From Natrialbaceae archaeon Tc-Br11_E2g1 (GTDB lineage: Archaea > Halobacteriota > Halobacteria > Halobacteriales > Natrialbaceae), in assembly GCA_001564255.1 (NCBI GenBank), contig LKNC01000004.1:1-23309 (forward strand): a DNA stretch of 23,309 nucleotides. The letters run 5' to 3'. The translations under genes and the position numbers were made by a program. Below, piece by piece: positions 13,589-22,652 of this stretch (position 1 is the first letter of the stretch; each line of letters opens with the position of its first letter). Under the pieces are notes generated by a model. The model had not been told where the DNA came from and ran no database searches. It worked only from the letters and a program-made list of their open reading frames with translations.

Positions 13589-14539
13589 TTAGAAGGTGAA
13601 ATCCGCCGTGGGGACGGTCCCGGTTACCCGAACCACACGCCCGTCCGTCTCGAGGGTGAAATCCTCGTACTGTCCGAAAAAATCCTCTTGGGCTTCCCAC
13701 GTCTCGATCTGCTCTTCGATCGGTTCGATAGCGACCGCGTTCGTATCTTCGAAGACGGTCGCCTGAACGTGATGCACTGTCCCCTCATCGAACCGCCAGC
13801 CCACCGTTGTTTCGTGTATTTCTTCGGCGCTGAGCCCCTGGTAGACCGTCCCGCTCCCCGGCGTATCCTCGTTTATCCGGCTGGTCGAAGACATCGAAAC
13901 CTCGCCTGCCTCCTGAAGCGAGAGGAGGTACTCCGGATCCTCGGAGACGAGGCGGTGACCGGGGTCGTTTGCCGTGTCGATCAGCATTTCTAGGGTATCC
14001 CCCGCGTTCGTCCCGCCGACGACGACGGCGTTCTCGTCCGCGTATGCGATCCCCTGCTGTTCGAAGGTTCGGAGTTCGAACCCACCGTATCGATCCGTTT
14101 CGATGTCGTCGTCCTCCGGCAGCTCCGGGTCGACGTCTTCGGCCCGGAACCCCCCGATAAGAATCCTGACGTTGCCGGCGATACCAACGACATGATTGAG
14201 AGACGACCGGTCGAGTCCCAACCGGTCACCAAAGGCGAGGCCATACGCGTCCTCGATTACGTCTACGGTCCGTTGGGTAAGATCCGGTTCGTGTTCGAGG
14301 AAGTCCGGAACCGAGAACGTCGTGATTTCGGCGTGACCGTCCGCCGGAGTCCACCGCTCTAGGGACGATATTGCCCCGCTCGGACCCGCGCTATCCGGTT
14401 CCACGGGCTCGTCTTCCGCCTCGTCACGGTCTTCAGACGGTTCGTCTACGGGACTGCCAGTATCGTCGGCATCGACACAGCCTGAGACTGTGAACGAACC
14501 CGTGGTGCCAACCGCTGCGAGGAAGGCCCTTCTGTTCAT
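13589..14539 (-). CDS. Tat-exported lipoprotein, unknown function
   Basis: 316 residues. The N-terminus MNRRAFLAAVGTTGSFTVSGC has twin arginines (3-4), a hydrophobic stretch and a lipobox ending in Cys21, the haloarchaeal Tat-lipoprotein signature. An acidic linker (DDTGSPVDEPSEDRDEAEDE) follows to about residue 55. The globular part has alternating strands (VRILIGGFRAEDV, YGGFELRTFEQQGIAYADEN, AVVVGGTNAGDTLEMLIDTA) and ends GRVVRVTGTVPTADF. I do not recognise the family; the NAVVVGGTxxxVxxxID segment occurs in uncharacterised haloarchaeal surface lipoproteins. A TATA-like ATATTAA at 14564-14570 sits 28 bases upstream, indicating a leaderless start. It is convergent with ftsY and its promoter is separate from engB. 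Confidence 0.8.
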   Translation of the reverse strand: MNRRAFLAAVGTTGSFTVSGCVDADDTGSPVDEPSEDRDEAEDEPVEPDSAGPSGAISSLERWTPADGHAEITTFSVPDFLEHEPDLTQRTVDVIEDAYGLAFGDRLGLDRSSLNHVVGIAGNVRILIGGFRAEDVDPELPEDDDIETDRYGGFELRTFEQQGIAYADENAVVVGGTNAGDTLEMLIDTANDPGHRLVSEDPEYLLSLQEAGEVSMSSTSRINEDTPGSGTVYQGLSAEEIHETTVGWRFDEGTVHHVQATVFEDTNAVAIEPIEEQIETWEAQEDFFGQYEDFTLETDGRVVRVTGTVPTADFTF

Positions 14540-14563
14540 GTAAAACCCTGTTACTAAACATTC

Positions 14564-14570
14564 TTAATAT
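14564..14570 (-). promoter_or_regulatory. TATA-like element of the lipoprotein gene
   Basis: ATATTAA on the minus strand, centred about 28 bases before ATG 14539, within a clearly AT-rich island of sequence. Confidence 0.5.
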
Positions 14571-14683
14571 TACTGGCCTCTCTTTCCCGCTGTTGTCGTG
14601 ACGACGTCACGCCGTGTCTCGTACACGTGAACCGTGACGACAGCCACGCGGACCTTTATGCGCCACGCATCGGGGACGGACGA

Positions 14684-15301
14684 TCAGAAGAACTTGAACA
14701 GGTCGTCCCGTTGCTGTTCGTGGAGGTGTGCCCGCACGGCTTCGGTCAGCGGGTCGATCCGGCCCTTTTTCGCGGAGATCGGCGCGATCGTTTCCTGCCA
14801 CTGTTGCCACGGCGGGAGCAAGCCGAGGCGATCACAGAGTTCGTCCAGGCGCTCGTCGCGATCGTCGACTTTGTCCATCTTGTTGACGGCAACCACGGTG
14901 GGGATCCCGAGCTCGCCCAAGAAGTGAAACATCTCGATATCGTAGGGAATCTCGTCGGGGCCCGAGTGGCGGTCGATGATGTCGATCGCGCTCTTGGCGT
15001 CGACGACGAGGACGGCGACGAGGACGTTCTCGGCGTACTCCTCTAGGTAGTGGACGATGGCCGTCTTGATCTCCTCGCGTCGGTCCTCGTGGACGCCGCT
15101 CATGAACCCAAAGCCCGGGAGGTCGGTGATGACGAAGTCCTCCGGGGCCCAGTCGTAGTGGTTGGGTTCGCGGGTGACCCCCGGTTTCCCGCCGGTGGCG
15201 AAGCTGTGTCCGGTCAACTGGCGCATGAGCGTCGACTTCCCGACGTTAGAGCGGCCCACGAGGACGACTTCCGCGTCCCGATCGGGGCGGGTTTCGAACA
15301 T
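14684..15301 (-). CDS. engB: GTP-binding protein EngB (YihA family)
   Basis: 205 residues from ATG 15301. G1 is GRSNVGKS (16-23), G2 lies in [13 protein letters not shown]3 is DLPGFGFM, G4 NKMD and G5 ISAKKG, in correct order. The [16 protein letters not shown] opening and the [14 protein letters not shown] segment are typical of the EngB group, which helps large-subunit assembly and cell division in bacteria; the archaeal role is less clear. An extended upstream frame exists, but TATTAG at 15325-15330 is centred 27 bases before 15301, supporting this leaderless start. The C-terminal [14 protein letters not shown] closes the fold. Confidence 0.93.
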   Translation of the reverse strand: MFETRPDRDAEVVLVGRSNVGKSTLMRQLTGHSFATGGKPGVTREPNHYDWAPEDFVITDLPGFGFMSGVHEDRREEIKTAIVHYLEEYAENVLVAVLVVDAKSAIDIIDRHSGPDEIPYDIEMFHFLGELGIPTVVAVNKMDKVDDRDERLDELCDRLGLLPPWQQWQETIAPISAKKGRIDPLTEAVRAHLHEQQRDDLFKFF

Positions 15302-15324
15302 ACGTCTGGATACGGTGGCGGCGG

Positions 15325-15331
15325 CTAATAC
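15325..15331 (-). promoter_or_regulatory. TATA-like element of engB
   Basis: TATTAG on the minus strand, centred 27 bases before ATG 15301; it favours that start over in-frame codons further upstream. Confidence 0.45.
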
Positions 15332-15500
15332 ATACACGGTCGTGGTCCGGTCAACCGGCCCGTCGGTGGGTCGACCCTGTCTCGAGGCCACCGTCCCCCG
15401 GCGCGTCGAACTGCGCCATCCGTACCGGCCGCGAGCGGGGTCGACCACACAGCACCCGATTGCCAGGAAGTTATGACCCCTGCTTGCGTCACCCCTCGAC

Positions 15501-16790
15501 GTGCGTCTCGTACAGCTGACGATACCGACGGGAAAACGAGAGACAGTCCTCGAGTTACTCGACGAGAAAGGGGTCGATTACGTCGTCACCGACGAGACGA
15601 GCGGCCGAGGCTACACGGCCGTCGTGTACTTCCCGTTGCCTCCGTCGGCGGTCGAATCCGTCCTCGACGCCTTACACGACGAAGGGATCTCCGAGGACGC
15701 CTACACGGTGGTCGTCGACGCGGAGACGGTCGTCTCGAGGCGATTCGATCGACTCCGCGAGGAGTACGAGGACGGCGACATAGAGGACGATCGCATCTCC
15801 CGCCAGGAGCTTCGGACCCACGCCGAAGACCTGACGCCGACGTTCGGGGTGTACCTGACGTTGACGATCATCAGTGCCCTGGTGGCGACGGCGGGGCTGT
15901 TACTCGACTCGCCGGCGGTGGTCGTCGGTTCGATGGTGATCGCCCCGCTGATCGGTCCGGCACTGGGAGCGAGCATCGGGACGGTCCTCGACGAAAACGA
16001 ACTGCTGTACAGCGGCCTGAAACACCAGTTCCTCGGCGTCGGCGTCGCGATCGCCTCGGCGGCCGTCCTCGCGTGGGTCGTCAGAACTGGCAACCTCGTC
16101 CCGCCGGGCTTTGCCATCGCGGACGTCGACGAGATCGCCGAACGCCTCGCCCCCGACCTGCTCTCGCTCGTGATCGCCCTGGGCGCTGGCGTCGCTGGCG
16201 TCCTGAGTATCGCGACGGGCGTCTCGGTCGCGCTCGTGGGTGTGATGATCGCCGCCGCGCTCATCCCGCCCGCGGCGGCCGCGGGGATCGCCTTCGCCTT
16301 CGGCGAACCGAGCGCCGCCGTCGGCTCGACCGTCCTCGTGTTCGTCAACGTCCTCTCGGTCAACCTCGCAGGTATGATCACGCTGTGGTACACCGGCTAC
16401 CGCCCCGAGAGCCTCTTCGACCTCGAGGTGACCCAGAAACGCGTCCGTCGCCAGATCGGGGCGCTCGCACTCGTCGTTCTCGTGTTCTCGGCGTTTCTCG
16501 GCGGGATCACCTACTCGTCGTACCTCGTCGGGGGGTTCGAGGAAGACGCGACTGCGGAAGTCGAGGACCTTCTGGCGGAAGACTACGAGGAACTCCGGCT
16601 CGTGAACCTCGAGGTCGAACTCGATACCGACTACCCGTTCCGTGGCCCCAACCGCGTGGTGGTCACGATCGCCGGGCCACCCGGCGAGGTCTATCCCGAA
16701 CTCACAGAACGGATACACGAGCGGGTCACCCAGCACACGGACGATCCGGTCGCCGTCGAGGTCCGGTACGTCGAGGCGGTCGGGGACTGA
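15501..16790 (+). CDS. DUF389/TIGR00341-family membrane protein
   Basis: 429 residues beginning with GTG 15501; [20 protein letters not shown] is the usual opening of the family. Residues 1-110 form a soluble ferredoxin-like domain, followed by about six membrane helices including [20 protein letters not shown] and the conserved [21 protein letters not shown] soluble C-terminal region of about 80 residues ([20 protein letters not shown] to VEVRYVEAV) ends the protein. The family is common in haloarchaea and bacteria; no function is established. GTTATGA at about 15470 lies 28 bases upstream and could be a poor TATA box for a leaderless message. Gene order gives no further clue. Confidence 0.88.
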   Translation: MRLVQLTIPTGKRETVLELLDEKGVDYVVTDETSGRGYTAVVYFPLPPSAVESVLDALHDEGISEDAYTVVVDAETVVSRRFDRLREEYEDGDIEDDRISRQELRTHAEDLTPTFGVYLTLTIISALVATAGLLLDSPAVVVGSMVIAPLIGPALGASIGTVLDENELLYSGLKHQFLGVGVAIASAAVLAWVVRTGNLVPPGFAIADVDEIAERLAPDLLSLVIALGAGVAGVLSIATGVSVALVGVMIAAALIPPAAAAGIAFAFGEPSAAVGSTVLVFVNVLSVNLAGMITLWYTGYRPESLFDLEVTQKRVRRQIGALALVVLVFSAFLGGITYSSYLVGGFEEDATAEVEDLLAEDYEELRLVNLEVELDTDYPFRGPNRVVVTIAGPPGEVYPELTERIHERVTQHTDDPVAVEVRYVEAVGD

Positions 16791-16808
16791 TCGGGGGAGC
16801 CGGTAGGG

Positions 16809-16814
16809 TTATAC
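16809..16814 (+). promoter_or_regulatory. TATA-like element of the FlaG-like gene
   Basis: TTATAC, centred about 34 bases before ATG 16846, implying a leader of only a few bases. It is the only TATA-like string in the 55-base gap. Confidence 0.4.
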
Positions 16815-16845
16815 CCCACGGGTTCAGTACGTTCGATAACTCCGG

Positions 16846-17913
16846 ATGGTCAGAACGTCGGTCGTACAGCTAATTTTCTTCATCGCCCTCGTGGGCGTCA
16901 CGGCGATGGCCGTCGGCTCGGTCGTCACCGACGCGGGCCCGTACGCACAGGCCCTAGACGACGAGAGCGACCGCGAGGCGACGGCGATCAAGACCGACCT
17001 CTCGATCATCAACGACGCCGACGCGGACGGCAACTACGACGGCGAGGTCGTGACCCTCTACGTCAAGAACGTCGGCGGTGAAACCGTCGGCACCGACGAC
17101 CTCGAGGTGTTGGTAAACGGCGAGTACGCCACGGTCACCTCGGCCGAGGTAATCGACGGCGACCGCTGGCGGGAGGGCCGGGTCGCCGAACTCGAGGTCG
17201 AGATCGACCTCGATCCCGACGACCACCGGGTCGCGATCCGGATCGACGGCGACCGTGACCACCTCGAGTTCCGCTACCGGGTCGCCTTTTGGTCCGACGA
17301 ACAAGACGAGGCTCTCGTCGAGGACAATTCCTCCTACCTCAACCGGACGGAGAGCACCGTCGTCGATCTCGGGATGGAAACCGACCCGGGCCAGGACGGT
17401 GAAGCCGTCGAGTACAGCACCGACTCCGACCTCGAGCCAGTCCTCGATCCGGAAACCGGCGAAACCGACGCGGCCGGGGAGAACACGACGACCCTCGACT
17501 TCTCCGACGTCGAGGAGGGCGGAACGGTCGAGGTTACCCTCGACACCGGCTGGGACGAGGATGTCATCACGATCGAACACCGGCTGGCGTTCTGGCTGGA
17601 TCACGAAAATCAGACCGACCCCGCCCTCTCGTACAACGAGACCGACGACGTGTACGAAGTCGACAACGAGACCGACTCGTTCGACGTGACGATGGGAACC
17701 GATCCCGAACTCGAGGGCGAAGGCGTCACTTACGAGGTGAACGATTCGAGCGTGATGGGTTTCGACGACGGCGCTGAGGGGACGACCAACGAGAGCGGCC
17801 AGAACACGACGACGCTGTCTCTCGAAGAAGGGGCCGAGCCGGGTGACGCCGTCGAGATCGACCTCGACGCCGGCTGGGACACCGACGCGATACTGGTTCG
17901 GGTCGTGGAGTAA
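16846..17913 (+). CDS. FlaG-like surface protein with two C-terminal repeats
   Basis: 355 residues. An N-terminal hydrophobic helix (VVQLIFFIALVGVTAMAVGSVV) is followed by IKTDLSIINDADADGNYD, VVTLYVKNVGGETV and LEVLVNGEY, closely resembling the beta-sandwich of FlaG, the archaellum stator-ring protein anchored by its helix. Normal FlaG ends near residue 145. Here two related units of about 100 residues follow (145-245 and 246-355), each opening R-x-AFW and closing near D-x-GWD-x-D. Nine N-x-S/T sites (161, 166, 213, 255, 264, 275, 299, 315, 320) all lie in these units, none in the FlaG part. No other archaellum gene is nearby. It ends 18 bases from the convergent RND gene. A specialised cell-surface role is inferred, not shown. 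Confidence 0.7.
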   Translation: MVRTSVVQLIFFIALVGVTAMAVGSVVTDAGPYAQALDDESDREATAIKTDLSIINDADADGNYDGEVVTLYVKNVGGETVGTDDLEVLVNGEYATVTSAEVIDGDRWREGRVAELEVEIDLDPDDHRVAIRIDGDRDHLEFRYRVAFWSDEQDEALVEDNSSYLNRTESTVVDLGMETDPGQDGEAVEYSTDSDLEPVLDPETGETDAAGENTTTLDFSDVEEGGTVEVTLDTGWDEDVITIEHRLAFWLDHENQTDPALSYNETDDVYEVDNETDSFDVTMGTDPELEGEGVTYEVNDSSVMGFDDGAEGTTNESGQNTTTLSLEEGAEPGDAVEIDLDAGWDTDAILVRVVE

Positions 17914-17931
17914 CGGCTCGGGGGGTCGCGA

Positions 17932-20436
17932 TCACCGGGACAACGACCGAAGCCCCTCGAGATCGAGACGACCCTCGAAGCGAGACCAGACGACGATCAC
18001 GGAGGGCAAGACGAGGATCGAGGTGGCGTAGGCATAGAAGATGCCGAGTGCGAGCATCAGGCCGAACTCGGTGATCAGGGGGATCAAGGCGAGATAGAGG
18101 ACGCCGAGCCCACTGACAGTCGTCAACATGCTGCCGGTGAGCGCGCCGCCGGTCCCACGGATGGTAGTGAGCAAGGCGTCGTGGACGTCCGCGCCCGTCT
18201 CGTACTCGTCGACGAACCGGTGCATGAAGTGGACGGTGTAGTCGACGCCAAGACCGATCGAAACCGAGAGGATGGGTGCGTTGATCGGCGAGAGCGCGAC
18301 GCCGAGGTAGCGCATCGACCCGGCGAGCAACGCCACCGTCAGGAGGACGGGGATGAGGTTGAGGACGCCGTAGATCGCCCGCCCCTCGAGCCACCAGTAG
18401 GAGACCACGAGCAAGATCGCGGTGAGGACGAACGCGACCAAGAGGCTGTCGACCGAGGAGGCGGTGATCTGCTGGATGACGGCCTGGTTGACGACGTAGT
18501 CGCCGGTCGCGGTCGCCTCGAGGCGCATGTCCTCTGCGATCCGTTCTGCGGCGGTCGTGATCGACTCGTCCTCGGCGTCGACGTCGGGCTCGAACTGGAT
18601 GCGGGTCGCGCCGCGATCGCTCGTCAGGTACTCCTGTGCCTCGTCGCTTCGGGGGCTGTCGAACAGTCCGTCGTAGACCGTATCGACCTCCCGATCGGGC
18701 ACCCCGTTTCCGGTCGTGTCGTAGCGGTCGACCGTGGCGGCGAACTCGGGGTTTTCCTCGGCTTCCGCGTCGATCACCTCGAGGACGCTCCCACCATCGG
18801 CCCGTCGGTCGGTCCGTTCGAACTCGCGTGGTGGGTCGGCGATCGCCCGATCGACGTCCTCGAGGGCGTAATCGGCACGGACGTCGTTGTCGTCGACGTA
18901 TATCGTCACCTGTTCGATGAATGGGATCCCGAAGTCCTCCTCTAGGTGATCGAGTGCGGCCATGAAGTTGTACTCACCCGGGGCGAGCGGGCCGGGAAGG
19001 ACCTGGTACTGTTCGATCCGCTCTTCGTCGGGGAAGAAGACCTCCTCGGAGAACTCGACGTCGACGCCGGTCCCGTAGACACCCGCCCCCGCTCCGAAGA
19101 CGAGCGCGGTCACGAGCACGAGTACGGGCGCGAGGCGAGCGAGTTTCGTCCCGGCCTGGAGGACGACGCTGAGACGCGACCCCTCGCTGCCGAGTGGCGC
19201 GTTCCCGAACTGTGGAAAGCGGGTGCCAGCACGCAGTCGGTCGAGGCCGACCTTGCCGGCCGGCAGGAAGATCCCGAAGATGAGGAAGGTGAAGATCATC
19301 CCCGCCGCGGCGACGATCCCGAACTCCTGGAGGCTGTCGAGGGAACTGGTGAGGTTCGCGGCGAAGCTGAAGACGGTCGTGAGCGTCACGATCAGGAAGG
19401 CGGTGACGAGCTGGCGAGTCGTGATCTCCATGGCCGCCCCGACCGAGGCACCCTCGGTCCGTTCCTCGCGGTAGCGGTTGATGATGTGGATGCCGAAGTC
19501 GATCCCGACCGCGAGCAAGAGTGGGAAGACGGTGACCATCGAGTCGGAGAACGGGATCCCCGCATAGCCCATAAAGCCGAACGTCCAGACCATCGTCATC
19601 ACGAGCGCGGCGAGCCCGAGCCCGAGGTCGATCGGGTCCCGGTAGGCGACCAGCAGGAAAAACAGGATCAACACGATCGCGGCCGGGAAGACGACGATCG
19701 CCGTGTCACCGAGGAGCTGGGTGATCTCCTGTTCGAACACCGCGTCCGCCAGCACGATGACGTTCTCCCCGGTCTCGTAGCCCTCGACGCGGTCGACGAG
19801 ATCGAGGGTCCCGTACTGGAGGTGTGCGTAGTCGTCGCTGTCGGCCTGGGGGGGAGTGTCGTAAGTGACTGCCAGCTGTGCGACGTCTGCCGAGCCGGAG
19901 GCCACCGTGAAATCCGTACTGACCATGAGGTCGTCGGCGGTTTCTTCGATCGCCCGATCGATCTCACGCTGAGAGGCGCGGTCGATCACCCGGAACTGGT
20001 CTTCGGGCGTCCCCGCCGACGGGTCGATCGCTTGGGCGATCAGCGTCCCGGGGCTCGTCGTCGACCCGACCCGGAGCCCGTCATCGTTCTCGAGACGGTC
20101 CTGGGTCTCGAGCATCCGCAACAGGCTCGCTTCCGAGAGGACGTTTCTGTCGTCACTGATGAAAAGCTGGGCAGACGTCCCACCCGAGCCACGTCCCGAC
20201 CGATCGAAGTCCTCTTGCATGTCCTCGTAGGCCTCGAGTTCCTCGAGGTCGTCGGTAAACTGGTCCGCGCCGGCTTCCGTCTCCCCGCCCCCGCCGATCC
20301 CGCCGGCGAAGGCGGCGGTCAGGAGGACAAAGAGGAGGACGATCTTCCAGGGGTGAGCCGCGATCAGCGGGACGAGCCGCCGGCTGATCGGGTCGCCGGC
20401 GTCGCCGTCGTCACCGACGCGCTCGGTGTCCGACAT
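17932..20436 (-). CDS. RND/MMPL-family exporter
   Basis: 834 residues with the two-fold RND layout. A first helix (HPWKIVLLFVLLTAAFAGGI) leads into a large extracellular domain and five helices containing LLLAVGIDFGIHIINRYREE. A second extracellular domain and helix set contain VSIGLGVDYTVHFMHRFVDE. The repeated G-x-D/G-V-D plus H-x-x-x-R-[YF] helices are the hallmark of MMPL/SSD-type transporters (COG1033), which use the proton or sodium gradient to move hydrophobic substrates. ATG 20436 comes one base after the stop of the CARDB protein, showing translational coupling, and the longer upstream reading (from 20463) is therefore rejected. The substrate is unknown. The divergent TetR gene suggests it is induced by a ligand. 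Confidence 0.9.
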   Translation of the reverse strand: MSDTERVGDDGDAGDPISRRLVPLIAAHPWKIVLLFVLLTAAFAGGIGGGGETEAGADQFTDDLEELEAYEDMQEDFDRSGRGSGGTSAQLFISDDRNVLSEASLLRMLETQDRLENDDGLRVGSTTSPGTLIAQAIDPSAGTPEDQFRVIDRASQREIDRAIEETADDLMVSTDFTVASGSADVAQLAVTYDTPPQADSDDYAHLQYGTLDLVDRVEGYETGENVIVLADAVFEQEITQLLGDTAIVVFPAAIVLILFFLLVAYRDPIDLGLGLAALVMTMVWTFGFMGYAGIPFSDSMVTVFPLLLAVGIDFGIHIINRYREERTEGASVGAAMEITTRQLVTAFLIVTLTTVFSFAANLTSSLDSLQEFGIVAAAGMIFTFLIFGIFLPAGKVGLDRLRAGTRFPQFGNAPLGSEGSRLSVVLQAGTKLARLAPVLVLVTALVFGAGAGVYGTGVDVEFSEEVFFPDEERIEQYQVLPGPLAPGEYNFMAALDHLEEDFGIPFIEQVTIYVDDNDVRADYALEDVDRAIADPPREFERTDRRADGGSVLEVIDAEAEENPEFAATVDRYDTTGNGVPDREVDTVYDGLFDSPRSDEAQEYLTSDRGATRIQFEPDVDAEDESITTAAERIAEDMRLEATATGDYVVNQAVIQQITASSVDSLLVAFVLTAILLVVSYWWLEGRAIYGVLNLIPVLLTVALLAGSMRYLGVALSPINAPILSVSIGLGVDYTVHFMHRFVDEYETGADVHDALLTTIRGTGGALTGSMLTTVSGLGVLYLALIPLITEFGLMLALGIFYAYATSILVLPSVIVVWSRFEGRLDLEGLRSLSR

Positions 20437-20437
20437 T

Positions 20438-22390
20438 TCAGCTCTGTCGCAGCCACAGCCCAACGCCGAGTCCGACGACGGTTACTGCGCCGAACGCGGT
20501 CACGAGAAACGGGAACCGACTGCCGTCGCTCCCCTCGTTTTCGGTCACCTCGATCGGGTGCTGGTAGGCGTCGGAGAGTTCCGTCTCACCGCGTTCGGTG
20601 TCGTACTCGAAGTCGATCTCGACCGGATAGGTCGTCTCGCGGGCGTCCTCGTCGACCTCGAGTTCGAACGGGATTTCGGTGGATTCGCCGGGCTCGAGTT
20701 CCGAGACGAACGCCTCGTCGCCGTCCGAGTCGAGCGGGCTATCGGTGTACAACATCGCGTCGATGTTCGAGAGCGTCTCGGGGCGTTCGTTGGTGATCTC
20801 GAGGACGATTTCGGTCGTCTCGCCTGCGGCGACCTGCGTGTCGACGCTCTCGATGGAGAACTCGTCTTCCCGGGGGTCGACGACGACGCGCTGGGAGATC
20901 CGATCGCTCGTGAGCGTTCGGTCGCCGTCGGTGTACTCGACGGTGAACTGGACCTGTCGGGGCCCCTCGTCGGCCTGGCCGCCGACGTCCGTTGGGTAGC
21001 GGAAGTCGGCGGACTCGCCGGCTTTGAGTTCCGGCAGGGCGTATCGGGTGTCCTCGACGTGCAAGGAATCACTCTGTGGCTCGGCGATCAACACCGCGTC
21101 GTCGACGTCACGTGGGCCGTCGTTGGTCACCGTCCCGGTCACTTCACCGTCGTAGCCGACCATCAGTGTGTCGTCGACGTCGGTTATGCTGAACGACTGG
21201 CCGGCTTCGACCTCGACACGCTCGGTGAACGGGTCGCTCTCGACGGTCATCCCGTCACCGGCGGTGTACTCGGTGTGAAACCGGAGCTGTCGGGGCCCCT
21301 CACTCGCCTCCTCGCTCACGTCGACTTCGAACCGAACCGTGGCTTCCTCACCGGGGTCGAGGGCGGGAAGCGCGTACCGCTCGTCCCCGATGGCGAGCGA
21401 TTCGCTTCCCGTCTCGGCGACCAACACCGCGTCGTCGACCGGCCGTGGACCGTCGTTGACGACCGTCCCCTCGAGTTCACCCTCGTGGCCGACCGAGAGG
21501 TCCCCCTCGAGATCGGCGAGTGAGAACGACAGGCTGTCTGCGGGGGCGAGCGAGCCACGTGCCGTTTCGGCCGTTCGCTCGACGCCGTCTTCGTCCTCGT
21601 AAATGAACTCCGCGGTGAACGGCTTCTCACCGCCGCTCATCGAAGCCGGGATGTCCGTATCGACGGTCATCGCCGCCGTATCCCCGGGCCCGAGGTCGCC
21701 GAGGTTCTCCTGGGCACTCCCGCCGTCGAAGCTGATCCCGCTGTCGCTCGCCAGCGTCCCCTCGAGTTCGTAGGCGGTCTCGGTGCCGACGTTCTCGATC
21801 TCCACCGTCGCGTCGCCGCTGGTTCCGGGTTCGGCCTCGGTGGCGGTGTCGACGACCGCAAAGCGGGGTTCGTCGGGAACCTCGACCGTCACGTCGTAGG
21901 TCTCGGTGTTACTGTCCTTGCGGGCGTTTTCGGTGATCCGGGAGACCGCGGCCACGTAGGAGTAGCTCACCTCGATGGTGACGGTGTACTCGCCGGGTTC
22001 GACGTCGTCGGGAACGACGATCTGCTGGTGGGCAGTGGCGACGGTCCCGTCCTGGATCTGTCCGTCCGCGAGCGGCGTCTCTCCGGACGTGGCTTCGAAC
22101 GGGCCGTCGTCGACGATCTCGGTCGTGACGCCTTGCGCGGTCAGCACCCGGTCGGTCTCGGTTCCGGACTCGATCTCCCCGTCGTTTACGATCTCGAACT
22201 CGAGGTTCGTCTCCGTTCCGGGGGTGACTTCGTCGTCGGTCAGGTACACGTCGAGACCCGGTTCACCCCTCGTCACCTCGCTGCCGGGCTGGCTAGGCGG
22301 ATCGGTAGCGCCGACCGTCGGAACGATCGCGGTTCCGAGGACGGCGATCAGCAACACGACGACGATCAGTCCGGGTCGGCTACGCGCCAC
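20438..22390 (-). CDS. CARDB-repeat (COG1361) cell-surface protein
   Basis: 650 residues. A signal peptide (GLIVVVLLIAVLGTAIVP, cut near VGA) begins it and a C-terminal membrane anchor (LVTAFGAVTVVGLGVGLWL plus RQS) ends it, so the bulk faces outside. The middle has about four immunoglobulin-like CARDB units of 110 residues, the second and third clearest: each runs SFSxxDxxxxLxVGxxGE, a TVxNDGPRxVDDAVL strand, RYALPxLxxGE and GPRQ-x-x-F. GTG 22390 was chosen over GTG 22399 because GAGGTG (22402-22397) sits six bases before it, ideal for ribosome binding; the longer start would overlap that site. It is coupled to the downstream exporter, so it probably acts as that exporter's extracellular partner; this is inferred. 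Confidence 0.85.
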   Translation of the reverse strand: MARSRPGLIVVVLLIAVLGTAIVPTVGATDPPSQPGSEVTRGEPGLDVYLTDDEVTPGTETNLEFEIVNDGEIESGTETDRVLTAQGVTTEIVDDGPFEATSGETPLADGQIQDGTVATAHQQIVVPDDVEPGEYTVTIEVSYSYVAAVSRITENARKDSNTETYDVTVEVPDEPRFAVVDTATEAEPGTSGDATVEIENVGTETAYELEGTLASDSGISFDGGSAQENLGDLGPGDTAAMTVDTDIPASMSGGEKPFTAEFIYEDEDGVERTAETARGSLAPADSLSFSLADLEGDLSVGHEGELEGTVVNDGPRPVDDAVLVAETGSESLAIGDERYALPALDPGEEATVRFEVDVSEEASEGPRQLRFHTEYTAGDGMTVESDPFTERVEVEAGQSFSITDVDDTLMVGYDGEVTGTVTNDGPRDVDDAVLIAEPQSDSLHVEDTRYALPELKAGESADFRYPTDVGGQADEGPRQVQFTVEYTDGDRTLTSDRISQRVVVDPREDEFSIESVDTQVAAGETTEIVLEITNERPETLSNIDAMLYTDSPLDSDGDEAFVSELEPGESTEIPFELEVDEDARETTYPVEIDFEYDTERGETELSDAYQHPIEVTENEGSDGSRFPFLVTAFGAVTVVGLGVGLWLRQS

Positions 22391-22396
22391 GAACGA

Positions 22397-22402
22397 CACC
22401 TC
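22397..22402 (-). promoter_or_regulatory. Shine-Dalgarno site of the CARDB gene
   Basis: GAGGTG on the minus strand, six bases before GTG 22390. It matches the anti-SD of haloarchaeal 16S rRNA and selects the inner GTG as start. Confidence 0.55.
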
Positions 22403-22520
22403 TGTGGGCCCGGCTCATCTCGAGGGCCGGGCCGGACGTGAACGGCCGGCGACCCCGGCGGGAGCCGGAGACCAATTCAGTCATTGAGGAACGTCTTCGT
22501 CCGTGATGACATAACCGTTT

Positions 22521-22538
22521 TGATTGAACGTTCAATCA
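22521..22538. promoter_or_regulatory. Perfect 18-bp palindrome, probable TetR operator
   Basis: TGATTGAACGTTCAATCA is fully self-complementary. It lies between the divergent CARDB-RND operon and the TetR gene, next to AT-rich strings that could be TATA elements in both directions (GTTTATG at 22543-22549 for plus; GGTTATG at 22510-22516 on the minus strand). Size and position fit a TetR-dimer site controlling both transcripts. No second copy was noticed in the window. Confidence 0.7.
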
Positions 22539-22635
22539 GTCCGTTTATGTTCCCGGTCGTGTTCACGGGCGTATGGACCGGACCACTCGAGGGGAGAACA
22601 CCCCGTCCCGGTATTCGCCCGGGAGGGCGTCCGCC

Positions 22636-22643
22636 GGAGGTGA
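22636..22643 (+). promoter_or_regulatory. Shine-Dalgarno site of the TetR gene
   Basis: GGAGGTGA, a full match to the archaeal 16S 3' end complement, placed nine bases before GTG 22653. It fixes the GTG start and shows that this gene, unlike many in the window, has a leader. Confidence 0.7.
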
Positions 22644-22652
22644 GCGATAGCC

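Noticed and set aside
15473..16873. Plus-strand frame of 466 codons overlapping the DUF389 gene
   Set aside because: Arginine-rich frame-shifted shadow of the membrane protein gene.
18946..20796. Plus-strand frame of 616 codons opposite the RND exporter
   Set aside because: Shadow of the exporter: very charged, no motifs, and it runs across the boundary into the CARDB gene.
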